Notes: a model not told the origin generated them from the sequence alone. A stretch of DNA of 64,000 bases from Dyella nitratireducens (GCF_014642835.1 NZ_BMJA01000005.1:62001-126000), one strand, 5' to 3'. Numbered from the stretch's first letter, positions 27,323 through 37,883 are shown. A program made the numbers and translations.

Positions 27323-29494
27323 ATGCGCTCGCTTCGTTACGGCCGCGTCGCCGCTTATCTACTCACTTTATTGACGCTGGCGTTCGGCATGCAAGCCTAC
27401 GCCCAGGATGCCGAAGACAATCTGCTGCCGGTTACCGAGGCCTACAAGCTCAGCGCCGACGCCAGCACGCCGGGTGTCGTGAAGCTGCACTGGGACATCG
27501 CACAGGATTACTACCTGTACCGCGGGCGCATGGCGTTCAAAGGCGGCGATGGCGTGACGCTGGGCGAAGCGCAGCTCCCTGATGGCGAGAAGCACACCGA
27601 TCCGTACCTTGGACCGGTGGAGACGTATCACCACAGCGTGGACGCCACCATCCCCTACACGCTTGCCCAAGGCACCACGGCCATCAAGCTGGACGTGCGC
27701 TACCAGGGCTGCCACGAAACCGATCCGAAGATCTGCTATCCGCCGCATACCGAGCATTTGACGCTGCCGGTTCCCGCCTCGGCTGGCGCACCACCACCGA
27801 ACAAACTCAATGATCTGTTCGGCTCGCGCACCCCGTCTTTGGCTGGCGGCAGGAACGAGCCGCTGCCGGCCGAACAGGCTTTCCGCTTCGATGCGATCCC
27901 CCAGGATGCAAACCACCTGCTGCTGCGCTGGACCATCGCCAAGGGCTACTACCTGTATCGCGACCAGACGCAGCTATCGGTAAAAGATGCGCCGAAACTT
28001 TCGCTATCGCCTGCCTGGCCTGCCGGAACAACGCATGAAGATGCGCATTTCGGCAAGACCACGGTGTATTTCGATGAACTGACCTTGCCGGTGGCGATCC
28101 ATGGAGATACCGCTGGCATGAAATCGCTTGCACTGGTGGCCAGTTTCCAAGGTTGCCAGGACGGCGGCCTGTGCTATCCGCTGATGACACGCGAGGCACA
28201 TATCGATTTGACGGGCGCCAGTGGCACGACGATTGAAACCGCCGCAAATCCCGCGCCGGAAATGCCACCGGCCAACGCGACGAAAAACACTTCGCTCAAC
28301 GTCAGCTTCCTTTATGCGCTGCTGCTCGCACTGGGTGGCGGCCTGGTGCTCAATCTGATGCCTTGCGTGTTGCCGGTTCTGTCGATCAAGGCGATCAGCC
28401 TGATCGAAAGTGGCGAGAATCCAGCACGGCGCCGTACGCATGCCTTGATGTACACGGCCGGTGTGCTGATCAGCTTCGCGGTACTTGGCGCTGTGATCAT
28501 CGCGCTAAAGACCGCGTGGGGTGCACATCTGCAGAATCCGCTGGTCGTAGCCGTGCTCGCGTTGGTAATGCTGGCAGTGGCGCTATCGATGTCCGGCGTG
28601 GTGCAGTTCGGTGCATCGCTGGGCAATACGGGCAGCTCGCTGGCCAATCGCTCCGGTCCCGCCGGCGATTTCTTTACCGGCGTGCTCGCCGTGGTGGTGG
28701 CCAGCCCCTGTACCGCGCCGTTCATGGGTACGGCGCTGGCGTATGCGCTGGTGGCACCCATGGCCAGCGCCATCTGCGTGTTTCTCGCCTTGGGTCTGGG
28801 ATTGTCGCTGCCGTTTCTCGCCGTCGGTTTCGTACCGGCGTTGTCGCGCTGGTTGCCGCGCCCTGGCCGCTGGATGGAAACGCTGAAAGAAGTGCTGGCG
28901 TTTCCGATGTACCTCACTGCAGCCTGGTTGGCGTGGGTATTGGCGAATCAGCGTGGTGCGGATGCGGTCGGCCTGCTGCTGGTCGCGGCGGTGCTGCTGG
29001 CGATGACGCTGTGGTGGTTCGAACGCAGCCGCGACCGCAACGCGCTGAGCCGCGCACTGGTCGCCCTGCTTGCGCTGTTCACGCTGGCACCGCTGTATTA
29101 CCTCGCCACCTTGCCCCTGGCGGCCCAAGCAACTGCAAGCACAGACGGTGTCGTCGCCTACTCGCCGGACAAGCTCGCCGAGCTGCGCAAGGCGGGCACG
29201 CCTGTATTCGTCGATATGACCGCGGACTGGTGCGTCACCTGCAAAGCCAACGAGCATGCCGTGCTCGATGGCGATGATTTCAAGGCCCTGCTCAAGCGCA
29301 CCGGCGCTGTCTATATGAAGGGCGACTGGACCAACGAAGATCCGGCCATCTCCAGCTTCCTGCAGCAGTACCACTCCCCCGGCGTGCCGCTCTACGTGGT
29401 ATTCCCGAAAGATGGCAGCGCCGCTGGCCGGAAGCTGCCGACGGTGCTGACCTTCTCGCTGGTGGAGCAGGCGCTGACCGAGGCGGCGAAGTAA
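27323..29494 (+). CDS. dsbD: Thiol:disulfide interchange protein DsbD with duplicated N-terminal domain
   Basis: The 723-residue protein moves electrons from cytoplasmic thioredoxin to periplasmic reductases such as DsbC. It has a signal peptide, then two consecutive immunoglobulin-like nDsbD domains: one with Cys130/Cys138 (GCHETDPKICYP), the other from about residue 184 with Cys278/Cys284 (GCQDGGLCYP). The eight-helix core has Cys348 (LMPCVLP) and Cys463 (SPCTAP). The C-terminal thioredoxin domain has WCVTC (Cys637, Cys640). E. coli DsbD is about 565 residues with one N-domain, so the duplication accounts for the extra length. All cysteine pairs are intact. Confidence 0.93.
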   Translation: MRSLRYGRVAAYLLTLLTLAFGMQAYAQDAEDNLLPVTEAYKLSADASTPGVVKLHWDIAQDYYLYRGRMAFKGGDGVTLGEAQLPDGEKHTDPYLGPVETYHHSVDATIPYTLAQGTTAIKLDVRYQGCHETDPKICYPPHTEHLTLPVPASAGAPPPNKLNDLFGSRTPSLAGGRNEPLPAEQAFRFDAIPQDANHLLLRWTIAKGYYLYRDQTQLSVKDAPKLSLSPAWPAGTTHEDAHFGKTTVYFDELTLPVAIHGDTAGMKSLALVASFQGCQDGGLCYPLMTREAHIDLTGASGTTIETAANPAPEMPPANATKNTSLNVSFLYALLLALGGGLVLNLMPCVLPVLSIKAISLIESGENPARRRTHALMYTAGVLISFAVLGAVIIALKTAWGAHLQNPLVVAVLALVMLAVALSMSGVVQFGASLGNTGSSLANRSGPAGDFFTGVLAVVVASPCTAPFMGTALAYALVAPMASAICVFLALGLGLSLPFLAVGFVPALSRWLPRPGRWMETLKEVLAFPMYLTAAWLAWVLANQRGADAVGLLLVAAVLLAMTLWWFERSRDRNALSRALVALLALFTLAPLYYLATLPLAAQATASTDGVVAYSPDKLAELRKAGTPVFVDMTADWCVTCKANEHAVLDGDDFKALLKRTGAVYMKGDWTNEDPAISSFLQQYHSPGVPLYVVFPKDGSAAGRKLPTVLTFSLVEQALTEAAK

Positions 29495-29558
29495 GCGGAC
29501 TGGTACATGTGCGGCCGCAAGCCCTCATACTTGCGGCCCCGCTCCTCACCCGTCGCCC

Positions 29559-30104
29559 ATGCTGAGCCGAACCAATCTTTTCATTCTGGCCCTGGCCTTG
29601 CTGGCCGCCATCGCCGGTGGCTGGCTGCAGCATGAAAGCCGGCTGGCACATGTGCCTCCTGGCGTTCATGTTGCGAACGTCGGCGATCTTCGTCCAGACG
29701 TGGCGCTGCTCGACCTCCGTGGACACGAGCGCCGGCTCTCCGGCTACCAGGGCAAACGCCTGCTCCTGAATTTCTGGGCCAGCTGGTGCGTCCCCTGCGT
29801 GACCGAGATGCCGGCCTTGAATGCAGCTCAGCGCAAGTTCGCCGATCAGGGCGCGATCGTGCTGGGCATTGCCATGGATGAACCCGATAACGTGCGCGCT
29901 TTTCTCAGTACACATCCCGTCGACTACCCCATTCTGGTCGGCCAGCTGGCCTCACCCAGCACCTCCCTGCGCTTCGGCGACATCGACGAAGTGCTGCCCT
30001 ACAGCGTGTTGCTGGATGAAAACGGGAAGATCTTGGCCGTCCAGCGGGGGCCGCTGAAGGCAGAGCAGCTGGAGCACTGGCTATCGCCAACAACCGCGCC
30101 CTGA
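29559..30104 (+). CDS. TlpA-family membrane-anchored thioredoxin
   Basis: The 181-residue protein has an N-terminal hydrophobic anchor or signal ([18 protein letters not shown]). Its TlpA/ResA-like domain has [19 protein letters not shown] (active site WCVPC), [10 protein letters not shown] and the cis-Pro segment VLPYSVLLD. It reduces disulfides outside the cytoplasm. Standing 64 bp behind dsbD on the same strand, it is a likely direct client of DsbD. The specific target (cytochrome c, for example) cannot be told. Confidence 0.9.
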   Translation: MLSRTNLFILALALLAAIAGGWLQHESRLAHVPPGVHVANVGDLRPDVALLDLRGHERRLSGYQGKRLLLNFWASWCVPCVTEMPALNAAQRKFADQGAIVLGIAMDEPDNVRAFLSTHPVDYPILVGQLASPSTSLRFGDIDEVLPYSVLLDENGKILAVQRGPLKAEQLEHWLSPTTAP

Positions 30105-30240
30105 TGCCATTTGCACCGCCATACGTCCACGCACGTTTAACATCTTCTTTCTCCGCCAAACGTCGCCGAATTGCGCCGAACTGGACAATATCCACGGCAC
30201 CGCGCACACTCTCGCCGGTTTCAGGGGAGCTTGGAGCACC

Positions 30241-30693
30241 ATGGCGAAGCTGCTGGTCCTGCACGGACCCAACCTCAACCTGCTCGGCGTACGCGAACCG
30301 GACATCTACGGCCGGGAGACGCTGGCTGACATCAACAACCAGCTGGCCCAGCGCGCCCAGGCGGCTGGCCATGAGCTGGCCTGGTACCAGTCCAACGCCG
30401 AGCACGAGCTGATCGGCCGTATTCACCAGGCACGCGACGAGCAGGTGGCGACCATCCTGATCAACCCTGGTGCCTTCACCCACACGAGCGTGGCCCTGCG
30501 CGACGCGCTGGCCGCCGTGGGCATTCCCTTCATCGAGCTGCATATGAGCAACGTGCATGCCCGCGAACCGTTCCGTCATCACTCCTACTTGTCCGACCTG
30601 GCGATGGGCGTGATCTGCGGTTTCGGCAGTGCCAGCTACCACCTGGCGCTGGAGGCTGCCCTGGCCAAACTTGAACCAAAGCCTGCTGCCTAG
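30241..30693 (+). CDS. aroQ: Type II 3-dehydroquinate dehydratase
   Basis: The 150-residue dodecameric enzyme of the shikimate pathway has [16 protein letters not shown], with the catalytic Tyr and the flexible lid, then [16 protein letters not shown] and [20 protein letters not shown], with the catalytic His and substrate-binding residues. GGAGC precedes the ATG. It is directly followed by accB and accC, the standard aroQ-accB-accC order of gammaproteobacteria. Confidence 0.97.
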   Translation: MAKLLVLHGPNLNLLGVREPDIYGRETLADINNQLAQRAQAAGHELAWYQSNAEHELIGRIHQARDEQVATILINPGAFTHTSVALRDALAAVGIPFIELHMSNVHAREPFRHHSYLSDLAMGVICGFGSASYHLALEAALAKLEPKPAA

Positions 30694-30776
30694 CCGGCCG
30701 TACCGTTTCCTTTCACATAACCGTTCACATCAGGACCGCCAAGCTGCGGCCCTCAGACCCTGAGAAGGCAAGCCCT

Positions 30777-31241
30777 ATGGATCTGCGCAAGATCAAAAAA
30801 CTGATCGACCTGCTCGAGGAATCCAACCTCGCCGAACTGGAAATCAAGGAAGGCGAGGAAGTCGTCCGCCTGTCGCGCGTACCCAAGGGCGCCATCACCG
30901 TCGGCGCGGCACCGGCCACCATCCATATGCCGGCCCCGGCACCCGCGCCCGCCCCCGTCGCAGCCGCCCCGGCCGAAAGCACCCCGGCAGGCAGCAACCT
31001 GCCGGCCGGCCACGTGGTGAAAGCGCCAATGGTAGGCACCTTCTACGCCTCGGCCAGCCCCGGTGCGCCCGCATTTGTAAAGGTGGGCCAGCAGGTCAAG
31101 ACCGGCGAGACGCTGGGCATCATCGAAGCGATGAAGATGTTCAACCAGATCGAAGCCGAGGTCAGCGGCACCGTGCAGGCCATCCTGGTCGATAACGGCC
31201 AGCCGGTGGAATTCGACCAGCCGATGTTCGTGATCGCCTAA
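30777..31241 (+). CDS. accB: Biotin carboxyl carrier protein of acetyl-CoA carboxylase
   Basis: The 154-residue carrier shuttles carboxyl groups between AccC and the AccAD transferase in fatty-acid synthesis. It has an N-terminal helix region ([16 protein letters not shown]), an Ala/Pro linker of about 30 residues (residues 47-75), and a biotinyl domain with EAMKM in which Lys120 is the attachment site. It lies 14 bp ahead of accC in the same operon. Confidence 0.98.
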   Translation: MDLRKIKKLIDLLEESNLAELEIKEGEEVVRLSRVPKGAITVGAAPATIHMPAPAPAPAPVAAAPAESTPAGSNLPAGHVVKAPMVGTFYASASPGAPAFVKVGQQVKTGETLGIIEAMKMFNQIEAEVSGTVQAILVDNGQPVEFDQPMFVIA

Positions 31242-31255
31242 ACGGCCCGACGACT

Positions 31256-32641
31256 ATGCAAAAGCTCGAAAAGGTCGTTATCGCCAATCGCGGCGAAATC
31301 GCGTTGCGCATTCTGCGTGCGTGTCACAGCCTCGGCATCAAGACCGTGGCGGTGCACTCCACCGCGGATCGCAACCTCAAGCATGTGGGCCTTGCGGATG
31401 AAGCCATCTGCATCGGCCCCGCGCCATCGGTCGACAGCTACCTCAACATTCCGCGCATCATCGCGGCTGCGGAAATCACCGACGCCAACGCCATCCATCC
31501 CGGCTACGGCTTTCTTGCCGAGCGTGCGGACTTCGCCGAGCAGGTGGAGCAATCCGGTTTCATCTTCATCGGGCCGACAGCCGATGTGATTCGCATGATG
31601 GGCGACAAGGTAGAAGCGATCCGCGCGATGAAGTCGGCCGGCGTGCCATGTGTGCCCGGCTCCGGCGGCCCGCTCGGTGACAACGTCGAAGAAAACATGC
31701 GCATTGCGCGTGAGATCGGCTATCCGGTGATCATCAAGGCGGCCGGCGGCGGCGGCGGTCGCGGCATGCGCGTAGTGCGCACCGAAGCGCATCTTGGCAA
31801 CGCCGTCACCATGACCAAGCAGGAAGCCAAGGCCGCATTCGGCAACGATCAGGTGTACATGGAGAAGTTCCTGGAGAATCCGCGCCACGTGGAAATCCAG
31901 GTACTTGCCGACGGCCAGGGCAATGCGATCCATCTCGGCGAACGCGATTGCTCGATGCAGCGCCGCCATCAAAAAGTGGTCGAAGAAGCGCCCGCACCTG
32001 GCATCACGCCGGAACAGCGTGCACAGATCGGCCAGGTGTGCGTGGATGCGTGTTTGCGCATTGGTTATCGCGGTGCGGGCACGTTCGAATTTCTGTTCGA
32101 AAACGGCCACTTCTATTTCATCGAAATGAACACGCGCATCCAGGTGGAGCATCCGGTCACGGAGCTGATCACCGGCGTGGATCTGGTACGCGAGCAACTG
32201 CGGATCGCTGCTGGCGAGAAGCTTTCGCTCAAGCAGGAAAACATCAAGATCAACGGTCACGCGATCGAATGCCGCATCAACGCCGAAGATCCGGAAACCT
32301 TCATGCCGTCACCCGGCACGGTGAAGCGTTTCGAAGCACCCGGCGGCCCCGGCGTGCGCGTGGACACGCACTTGTATGACGGCTACCGGATTCCGCCGAA
32401 TTACGATTCGATGATCGGCAAGCTGATCGTGCACGGACCGGATCGCGAAACTGCCATTGCGCGCATGCGTCTGGCGCTTGCCGAAACGGTGATAGAAGGC
32501 GTGAAGTGCAACGTTCCGCTGCAACAGCGCATCATGTCCGACGTCGGTTTCCAGCAAGGTGGACAGAACATCCACTATCTGGAGAAGCGGATGGCGGAGC
32601 ACAAAGAGCATCCGCATAGCGGGCTTGAATCGAAGGCCTGA
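31256..32641 (+). CDS. accC: Biotin carboxylase subunit of acetyl-CoA carboxylase
   Basis: The 461-residue ATP-grasp enzyme carboxylates biotin on AccB. It contains [17 protein letters not shown] at the N-terminus, the glycine-rich [13 protein letters not shown] loop, [20 protein letters not shown], and [14 protein letters not shown] with active-site residues. It is full length and follows accB by 14 bp. After the stop there is a single repeat arm at 32652, then prmA. Confidence 0.98.
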   Translation: MQKLEKVVIANRGEIALRILRACHSLGIKTVAVHSTADRNLKHVGLADEAICIGPAPSVDSYLNIPRIIAAAEITDANAIHPGYGFLAERADFAEQVEQSGFIFIGPTADVIRMMGDKVEAIRAMKSAGVPCVPGSGGPLGDNVEENMRIAREIGYPVIIKAAGGGGGRGMRVVRTEAHLGNAVTMTKQEAKAAFGNDQVYMEKFLENPRHVEIQVLADGQGNAIHLGERDCSMQRRHQKVVEEAPAPGITPEQRAQIGQVCVDACLRIGYRGAGTFEFLFENGHFYFIEMNTRIQVEHPVTELITGVDLVREQLRIAAGEKLSLKQENIKINGHAIECRINAEDPETFMPSPGTVKRFEAPGGPGVRVDTHLYDGYRIPPNYDSMIGKLIVHGPDRETAIARMRLALAETVIEGVKCNVPLQQRIMSDVGFQQGGQNIHYLEKRMAEHKEHPHSGLESKA

Positions 32642-32651
32642 TCAGAACGCT

Positions 32652-32677
32652 CGTCATTCCGGCGAAGGCCGGAATGA
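32652..32677. repeat. Single arm of the CATTCCGGCG repeat family
   Basis: A small palindrome, CATTCCGGC-gaag-GCCGGAATG type, 10 bp after the accC stop. It is the same unit found as paired arms at 47281 and 55613, here without a partner. Confidence 0.7.
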
Positions 32678-32781
32678 GGGCAAGGCTTGATTGAACTCCA
32701 TCGCAAGATTCGCTCTTCACCCTACCCTCTCCCTTAAGGAGAGAGGGAAAATGGCCGCAGCCCTCATCCTCCGGAACGCCA

Positions 32782-33681
32782 ATGCCCTGGCTCGAACTCT
32801 CCCTGACTGTCCGCGCCGAACAGCAGCCTCGCGTGGAAGATGCATTGGAAGATCTGGGCTCGCTGTCGATCACACTGCGCGACGCCAACGCCGAAACGCC
32901 TGACGAGCAGGCGATTTTCGAACCAGGCGTCGGCGAGCTGCCGTTGTGGCCAACCATCACCTTGAACGCGCTGTTCGATGCAGACGCCGACCGCCGCGGT
33001 TTGAGCGAAGCGCTCAGTGAATTGCTGCCGTGGCTGGAGCCCGATCAACTCAATTTCCGCGACGTCGCCGATGAAGATTGGGAACGCGCATGGATGGACC
33101 AGTTCAAGCCGATGCCGTTCGGTCGCCGGTTATGGATCTATCCCTGGAACATCGCACCACCGGACGATGACGAACTGGCGATCGTGCAACTCGATCCCGG
33201 CCTGGCCTTTGGCAGTGGCACGCATCCCACCACGGCGCTATGCCTGGAATGGCTGGACAGCCTGAATCTCGTCGACAAGCGCGTCATCGACTATGGCTGC
33301 GGCTCAGGCATTCTTGCCATCGCTGCTTTGAAGCTGAACGCAGCCTCCGCCATCGGCGTCGACAACGATCCGCAGGCACTGACGGCTTCTGCAGACAATG
33401 CCGAGCGCAATAACGTCGCCGACCGCCTGGCTCTGTTCCTGCCTGAGGATTTTGCAGGCGAACCTGCCGATGTATTCGTCGCGAACATTCTGGCCGGCCC
33501 ACTCGGCGAATTGGCGCCGATGTTCGCCGCCTTGACTAAGCCAGGTGCACCCTTTGCGCTATCCGGCATCCTGCAAGGCCAGCAGGAGGAACTGCTGGAG
33601 CGTTATGCCGAATGGTTCGAAGGACTCCACGTGGACGTACGCGAAGATTGGGTTCGCATCAGCGGCCAGCGTCGCGTTTGA
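32782..33681 (+). CDS. prmA: Ribosomal protein L11 methyltransferase
   Basis: The 299-residue SAM-dependent enzyme trimethylates L11. It has an N-terminal substrate-recognition domain (PWLELSLTVRAEQQPRVEDALE), LDPGLAFGSGTHPTTALCLEWL, motif I DYGCGSGILAIAAL and VANILAGPLGELAP. In gammaproteobacteria prmA commonly precedes fis-region genes, as here. Confidence 0.96.
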   Translation: MPWLELSLTVRAEQQPRVEDALEDLGSLSITLRDANAETPDEQAIFEPGVGELPLWPTITLNALFDADADRRGLSEALSELLPWLEPDQLNFRDVADEDWERAWMDQFKPMPFGRRLWIYPWNIAPPDDDELAIVQLDPGLAFGSGTHPTTALCLEWLDSLNLVDKRVIDYGCGSGILAIAALKLNAASAIGVDNDPQALTASADNAERNNVADRLALFLPEDFAGEPADVFVANILAGPLGELAPMFAALTKPGAPFALSGILQGQQEELLERYAEWFEGLHVDVREDWVRISGQRRV

Positions 33682-33729
33682 TCATGGAATGCTCTGCTAA
33701 GCTTTGCGTATACAAGCTTTAGCTCACCC

Positions 33730-34518
33730 ATGTATACGCAATGCCCTGAATGCCTATCCGTGTTTTCAGTGGATGCGCGCACGCTCGCGCAGGCGCACGG
33801 CTTCGTCATGTGCGGACATTGCGGGACGGGCTTCGACAGCATCGCCACGTTGGCGGATCAGCTGCCACCGGAACCCTTTCACGAGCTGCCTGCCCACGAT
33901 CCCGGCGTGGAGCCACCGCGCTTGGAATCAGCGGTATATCGACCGAAACCGAACGCGGAACCCGAGCCGGCTGAAACGTCGATTTTGCGCGACGACTTTG
34001 CCGATCTCATTGTCACGCCGCGTTTCGCACGTGACCGGCGCATCGACCGACCACGCCGCTGGCCATGGGTGGTGGCATGCCTGTTGCTGATGTTCGGTCT
34101 TGTCGCGCAGCTTGGCTGGGCTTTGCGCGATACCTTGATTGCCGATCCCACCGTCGGTCCGCTGTTACAACAAACATGTGCTGCGTTGCAATGCCGATTG
34201 CCACAAGTACGCGATGTCGGCAAGCTGCATTTGCTTGCACGCGACGTACAAACGCATCCCACCGTGCCAGGCGCGCTGCTGATCAGTGCCACGCTACGCA
34301 ACGACGCAACCTTCACTCAACCATGGCCAGTGGTCACCATTCGTTTGACCGACGGCAATGGCAAAGTGATCGCCATGCGTCGTCTCAATCCCTACGAATA
34401 CCTTGATGATACGGAAGCCTTGCGTCGCGGTCTTGCGCCTGGCGCTAGCACAGCTTTGGTCTTCGAGGTAGAGGATCCGGGTCATCAAGCCATCGGCTTT
34501 GACATGGCGTTTGAATAA
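33730..34518 (+). CDS. Zinc-ribbon DUF3426 membrane protein
   Basis: The 262-residue protein starts with an MJ0042-type zinc ribbon: MYTQCPECLSVFSVD and FVMCGHCGTGFDS (two CxxC pairs). An acidic, Pro-rich linker, one membrane helix (WPWVVACLLLMFGLVAQLGW, about residues 115-134) and a DUF3426 domain with LISATLRNDATFTQPWPVVTIRLTD follow. Function is unknown. In Xanthomonadales it usually sits between prmA and fis, as here. The zinc ribbon would face the cytoplasm and the DUF3426 domain the periplasm. Confidence 0.88.
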   Translation: MYTQCPECLSVFSVDARTLAQAHGFVMCGHCGTGFDSIATLADQLPPEPFHELPAHDPGVEPPRLESAVYRPKPNAEPEPAETSILRDDFADLIVTPRFARDRRIDRPRRWPWVVACLLLMFGLVAQLGWALRDTLIADPTVGPLLQQTCAALQCRLPQVRDVGKLHLLARDVQTHPTVPGALLISATLRNDATFTQPWPVVTIRLTDGNGKVIAMRRLNPYEYLDDTEALRRGLAPGASTALVFEVEDPGHQAIGFDMAFE

Positions 34519-34736
34519 CTGCGCCTTAGTACCTGTTCGGCATAGCGTTATGCGGTTACATGCATTTTCAGAGCGAAAGGCTCTTAATTTTATCGGCGGT
34601 CGCGAGTACACTCGGTCCCTCGCGCTAGAGGAATGTTCTTTCCTCAGCCGCACAACTGCCGACCCGCCGCGAAAGCGGTAACTGCCAAAACATGGCGACG
34701 GCCTATGCAGCCGTTGCGTGGAGTCCGTGAGGGGAC

Positions 34737-35024
34737 ATGTCCTTGAACGCCGTAAGACTGCCTGCCAACGAGGCTGTTCGTGAATCCTCGTCGCAGAGCG
34801 CACTGAGTGAATGCGTCAGTCGTACAGTGCGCCGCTATCTTGCGGACATTGGCGATACGCCGTGCGATGAAGGTTTGCACGCGCTGGTGATTCGCGAAGT
34901 GGAAGGTCCGATGCTGCGTGAGGTATTGGCTTTCCATGATGGCAACCAGAGCCGTGCGGCAGCGGTGCTGGGCATCAATCGCGCCACATTGCGCAAGAAG
35001 CTCGCACAACACGGCCTGCTTTGA
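34737..35024 (+). CDS. fis: Fis family nucleoid-associated DNA-binding protein
   Basis: The 95-residue protein has the Fis dimer/HTH fold; the C-terminal helix-turn-helix reads SRAAAVLGINRATLRKKLAQ. Fis bends DNA at rRNA and growth-phase promoters. The usual upstream partner dusB is missing; the DUF3426 gene occupies that side instead. The 218 bp before the start are free of genes and could hold its own promoter. purH follows 111 bp later, the frequent fis-purH order. Confidence 0.93.
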   Translation: MSLNAVRLPANEAVRESSSQSALSECVSRTVRRYLADIGDTPCDEGLHALVIREVEGPMLREVLAFHDGNQSRAAAVLGINRATLRKKLAQHGLL

Positions 35025-35135
35025 AGTCCAAGGCCGAGTCTGGCCGCACCTTATCCCGTTTAGCCGTCCAAACCTGCGCCGCAGGACAGGTGCATCGCGC
35101 TATAATGCGCAGCTTTCACGCTCCTGGAAGCCGCC

Positions 35136-36740
35136 ATGCCCGCACCTGCTGTCACGCCCATCCGTCGCGCCCTGATCAGCGTTTCGGACAAGACTGGGTT
35201 GATTGAACTGGGCAAACGCCTCGCGGCGGCAAACGTGGAACTGCTTTCTACCGGCGGCAGCGCCAAGGCACTGCGCGAAGCCGGCATACCCGTCAAGGAT
35301 GTCAGTGACGTCACAGGTTTTCCTGAAATCATGGATGGCCGCGTCAAGACGCTGCATCCCAAGGTACACGGTGGCCTGCTCGGCCGTCGCGGCACGGACG
35401 ATGCGGTGATGGCCGAGCTTGGCATCGCCCCCATCGATCTGCTTGTGCTGAACCTGTATCCGTTTGAATCGACGGTCGCCAAGCCTGATTGCACGCTGGA
35501 ACAAGCCATCGAGAACATCGATATTGGCGGCCCCGCCATGCTGCGTTCCGCGGCGAAAAACTGGAACGACGTCGGCGTGCTCACCGCGCCCGATCAATAT
35601 GACGAGGCACTCGCGGAAATCGAGCAGCATGGCGGCTTGAGCCGCGCCACGCGCTTCAAGCTCGCGGTGTCTGCGTTCAATCGCGTATCCAACTATGACG
35701 GCGCGATCAGCGATTACCTGTCCGGCCTGCAACTCAACGATGCACAAGATGCCATTGCCGGTCACGATGCATTCCCCGCTCAGCTCAACAGCCGTTTCGT
35801 AAAGACACTGGATTTGCGCTACGGCGAAAACCCGCATCAACAAGCTGCCTTCTATCGCGATCTGCAGCCTGCGCCCGGCACACTTGCGACGTTCGAGCCA
35901 TTGCAAGGCAAGGAACTCTCCTTCAACAACATTGCTGATGCGGATGCCGCGTGGGAATGCGTGCGCAGCTTCACCAAACCGGCCTGCGTCATCGTGAAGC
36001 ACGCCAATCCCTGCGGTGTGGCGGTGAGCCTGGATGGCATTGGCCGCGCGTACGACTTGGCGTTCCAAACTGACCCCACGTCCGCCTTCGGCGGCATCAT
36101 CGCGTTCAATCGTGAACTGGATGGCGCGACCGCGCGGACGATGGTGGAGCGTCAGTTCATCGAGGTAGTGCTGGCTCCTGCTTATTCGGATGAAGCGCTG
36201 AAGGCCTTCGCCAAGAAAGGCAACGTGCGCGTGCTGCGCATCCCTGTTCCGGCCGAAAGCGCAAGCGTCGCCGCCGCGTATGATCTGCGCCGAGTGGGCT
36301 CTGGCCTGCTGGTGCAGACGGCGGATCGCGGGATGGTCACGGCGGCGGATTTGAAGACCGTCACGCGCCGCGCACCCACGCAAGAAGAAATCGATGATCT
36401 GATCTTCGCCTGGAAAGTGGCGAAGTACGTGAAGAGCAACGCCATCGTCTATGCGCGCAACCGCCAGACCATCGGCGTCGGCGCCGGCCAGATGAGCCGC
36501 GTGTACAGCGCGCGCATTGCCGGCATCAAAGCGGCGGATGAAAACCTGGAAGTGCGCGGCTCCGTCATGGCTTCCGATGCATTCTTCCCCTTCCGTGATG
36601 GTATCGACGCTGCGGCAGCAGCAGGTATTCGCGCCGTGATTCAGCCAGGCGGTTCGATGCGCGATGCGGAAGTGATCGCAGCAGCAGATGAGCATGATAT
36701 GGCGATGGTCTTCACCGGCATGCGGCATTTCCGCCACTGA
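35136..36740 (+). CDS. purH: Bifunctional AICAR formyltransferase / IMP cyclohydrolase
   Basis: The 534-residue enzyme catalyses the last two steps of IMP synthesis. The N-terminal cyclohydrolase domain has [16 protein letters not shown] and [17 protein letters not shown]; the C-terminal transformylase domain has [24 protein letters not shown] (catalytic Lys-His) and [11 protein letters not shown]. Full length. A REP doublet begins one base after the stop codon and fills the whole gap to the convergent transporter gene. Confidence 0.98.
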   Translation: MPAPAVTPIRRALISVSDKTGLIELGKRLAAANVELLSTGGSAKALREAGIPVKDVSDVTGFPEIMDGRVKTLHPKVHGGLLGRRGTDDAVMAELGIAPIDLLVLNLYPFESTVAKPDCTLEQAIENIDIGGPAMLRSAAKNWNDVGVLTAPDQYDEALAEIEQHGGLSRATRFKLAVSAFNRVSNYDGAISDYLSGLQLNDAQDAIAGHDAFPAQLNSRFVKTLDLRYGENPHQQAAFYRDLQPAPGTLATFEPLQGKELSFNNIADADAAWECVRSFTKPACVIVKHANPCGVAVSLDGIGRAYDLAFQTDPTSAFGGIIAFNRELDGATARTMVERQFIEVVLAPAYSDEALKAFAKKGNVRVLRIPVPAESASVAAAYDLRRVGSGLLVQTADRGMVTAADLKTVTRRAPTQEEIDDLIFAWKVAKYVKSNAIVYARNRQTIGVGAGQMSRVYSARIAGIKAADENLEVRGSVMASDAFFPFRDGIDAAAAAGIRAVIQPGGSMRDAEVIAAADEHDMAMVFTGMRHFRH

Positions 36741-36741
36741 T

Positions 36742-36813
36742 GTAGGTTGGGGTGCAAACCCCAACGTCGATGCCTATGTGCATGGCAACGTTGGGGTTTG
36801 CACCCCAACCTAC
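36742..36813. repeat. GTAG-type REP doublet, copy 2
   Basis: Arms 36742-36765 and 36790-36813 are perfect 24-base inverted repeats with a 24-base spacer. The element fills the space between the convergent stops of purH and the BASS transporter, with one base left on each side. No other terminator is visible there, so it may also act as one. Confidence 0.92.
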
Positions 36814-36814
36814 G

Positions 36815-37822
36815 TCATTCGACTGCAGATACTTCAGTAGACATGCGACGCTTGTTCGCCTCTTTCCGCTGCGCATACCGCCGCGCCAACACCGCGCACG
36901 TCATCAACTGCATCTGATGGAACAACATGATCGGCAACACGATCATACCCAGCATATGCGCAGGAAACAGCACGTTCGCCATCGGCACGCCGCTGGCCAG
37001 GCTCTTCTTGGAGCCACAGAACACGATGGTAATTTCGTCCTCGCGATCGAAACCCAGCGCGCGCGAACCGTAGCGCGTGGTCAGCAACGCTGTGGCAAGC
37101 AGGACCGCATTAACGATCAGCAAACCGCCCAGCACCGGCAACGGAAGCTGCTTCCACAAGCCTTGCAGCACCGCCGCGCTGAACGCGGTGTACACCACTA
37201 GTAGGATCGAGCCCTGATCAACAAAGCCGATCAGCGGACGATGCCGCTGCACCCAGCCGCCAATCCAGCGCTGCGCAATCTGCCCAGCGACGAACGGCAC
37301 AAACAGCTGCAGCACGATATCGCCTACCGAATGCCAGGACATCCCGCTCTGTCCATGCGCCTGCACGACCAGTCCCGTTAGTAGCGGCGTTACCACGATA
37401 CCGATCAAGCTGGACGCCGAAGCAGAACACACCGCCGCCGGCACATTGCCGCGCGCAATCGATGTGAACGCGATCGACGACTGAACCGTTGATGGCAAGG
37501 TGCACAGAAACAGGATGCCGACGTAAAGCGCTGGCGTGACCAGCGGCAACAACAAAGGCTTGAGCAGCAGTCCCAGCACCGGAAACAACACAAAGGTGCT
37601 GGCCAGCACGGTCAAATGCAGACGCCAGTTCGTGACGCCCGCAACTACCGCCTCGCGCGAGAGCTTGGCGCCATGGAGAAAGAACAGCAGCGCGATCGCC
37701 AGATTGGTCAACCAATCGAATGCCACGGCCGCACTACCCTGGCACGGCAACACGCTGGCGGTGATGACCGTGGCAATCAGGCAAAGGGTGAAGTTGTCGG
37801 GCAGGAAGCGACGCAGGGACAT
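36815..37822 (-). CDS. Bile acid:sodium symporter (BASS) family transporter, YfeH-like
   Basis: The 335-residue protein has about ten helices. Typical segments are NLAIALLFFLHGAKLSREAV, CTLPSTVQSSIAFTSIARGN and FCGSKKSLASGVPMA, the last two being the crossed-helix and sodium/substrate regions of the SBF-like group. Substrates of YfeH relatives are small organic anions; none can be named here. ATG 37822 is preferred to a GTG twelve bases earlier. It is divergent from a LysR regulator with an AT-rich, palindromic gap, so this regulator probably controls it. Confidence 0.88.
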   Translation of the reverse strand: MSLRRFLPDNFTLCLIATVITASVLPCQGSAAVAFDWLTNLAIALLFFLHGAKLSREAVVAGVTNWRLHLTVLASTFVLFPVLGLLLKPLLLPLVTPALYVGILFLCTLPSTVQSSIAFTSIARGNVPAAVCSASASSLIGIVVTPLLTGLVVQAHGQSGMSWHSVGDIVLQLFVPFVAGQIAQRWIGGWVQRHRPLIGFVDQGSILLVVYTAFSAAVLQGLWKQLPLPVLGGLLIVNAVLLATALLTTRYGSRALGFDREDEITIVFCGSKKSLASGVPMANVLFPAHMLGMIVLPIMLFHQMQLMTCAVLARRYAQRKEANKRRMSTEVSAVE

Positions 37823-37871
37823 GGTTGCAGGCACAGAGAAGCGGGGATGGCGTTATTTCACCGTGCGCCTA

Positions 37872-37883
37872 TTGATAAATCAA
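37872..37883. promoter_or_regulatory. Candidate LysR site in the BASS-lysR gap
   Basis: TTGAT-AA-ATCAA is a perfect short dyad in an AT-rich island between divergent genes. A second TTGAT lies at about 37912 minus 20. LysR regulators commonly bind such sites next to their own promoters. Confidence 0.4.

Noticed and set aside
35100..36764. A 554-codon open frame opposite purH
   Set aside because: Antisense shadow of a certain gene; no motifs.
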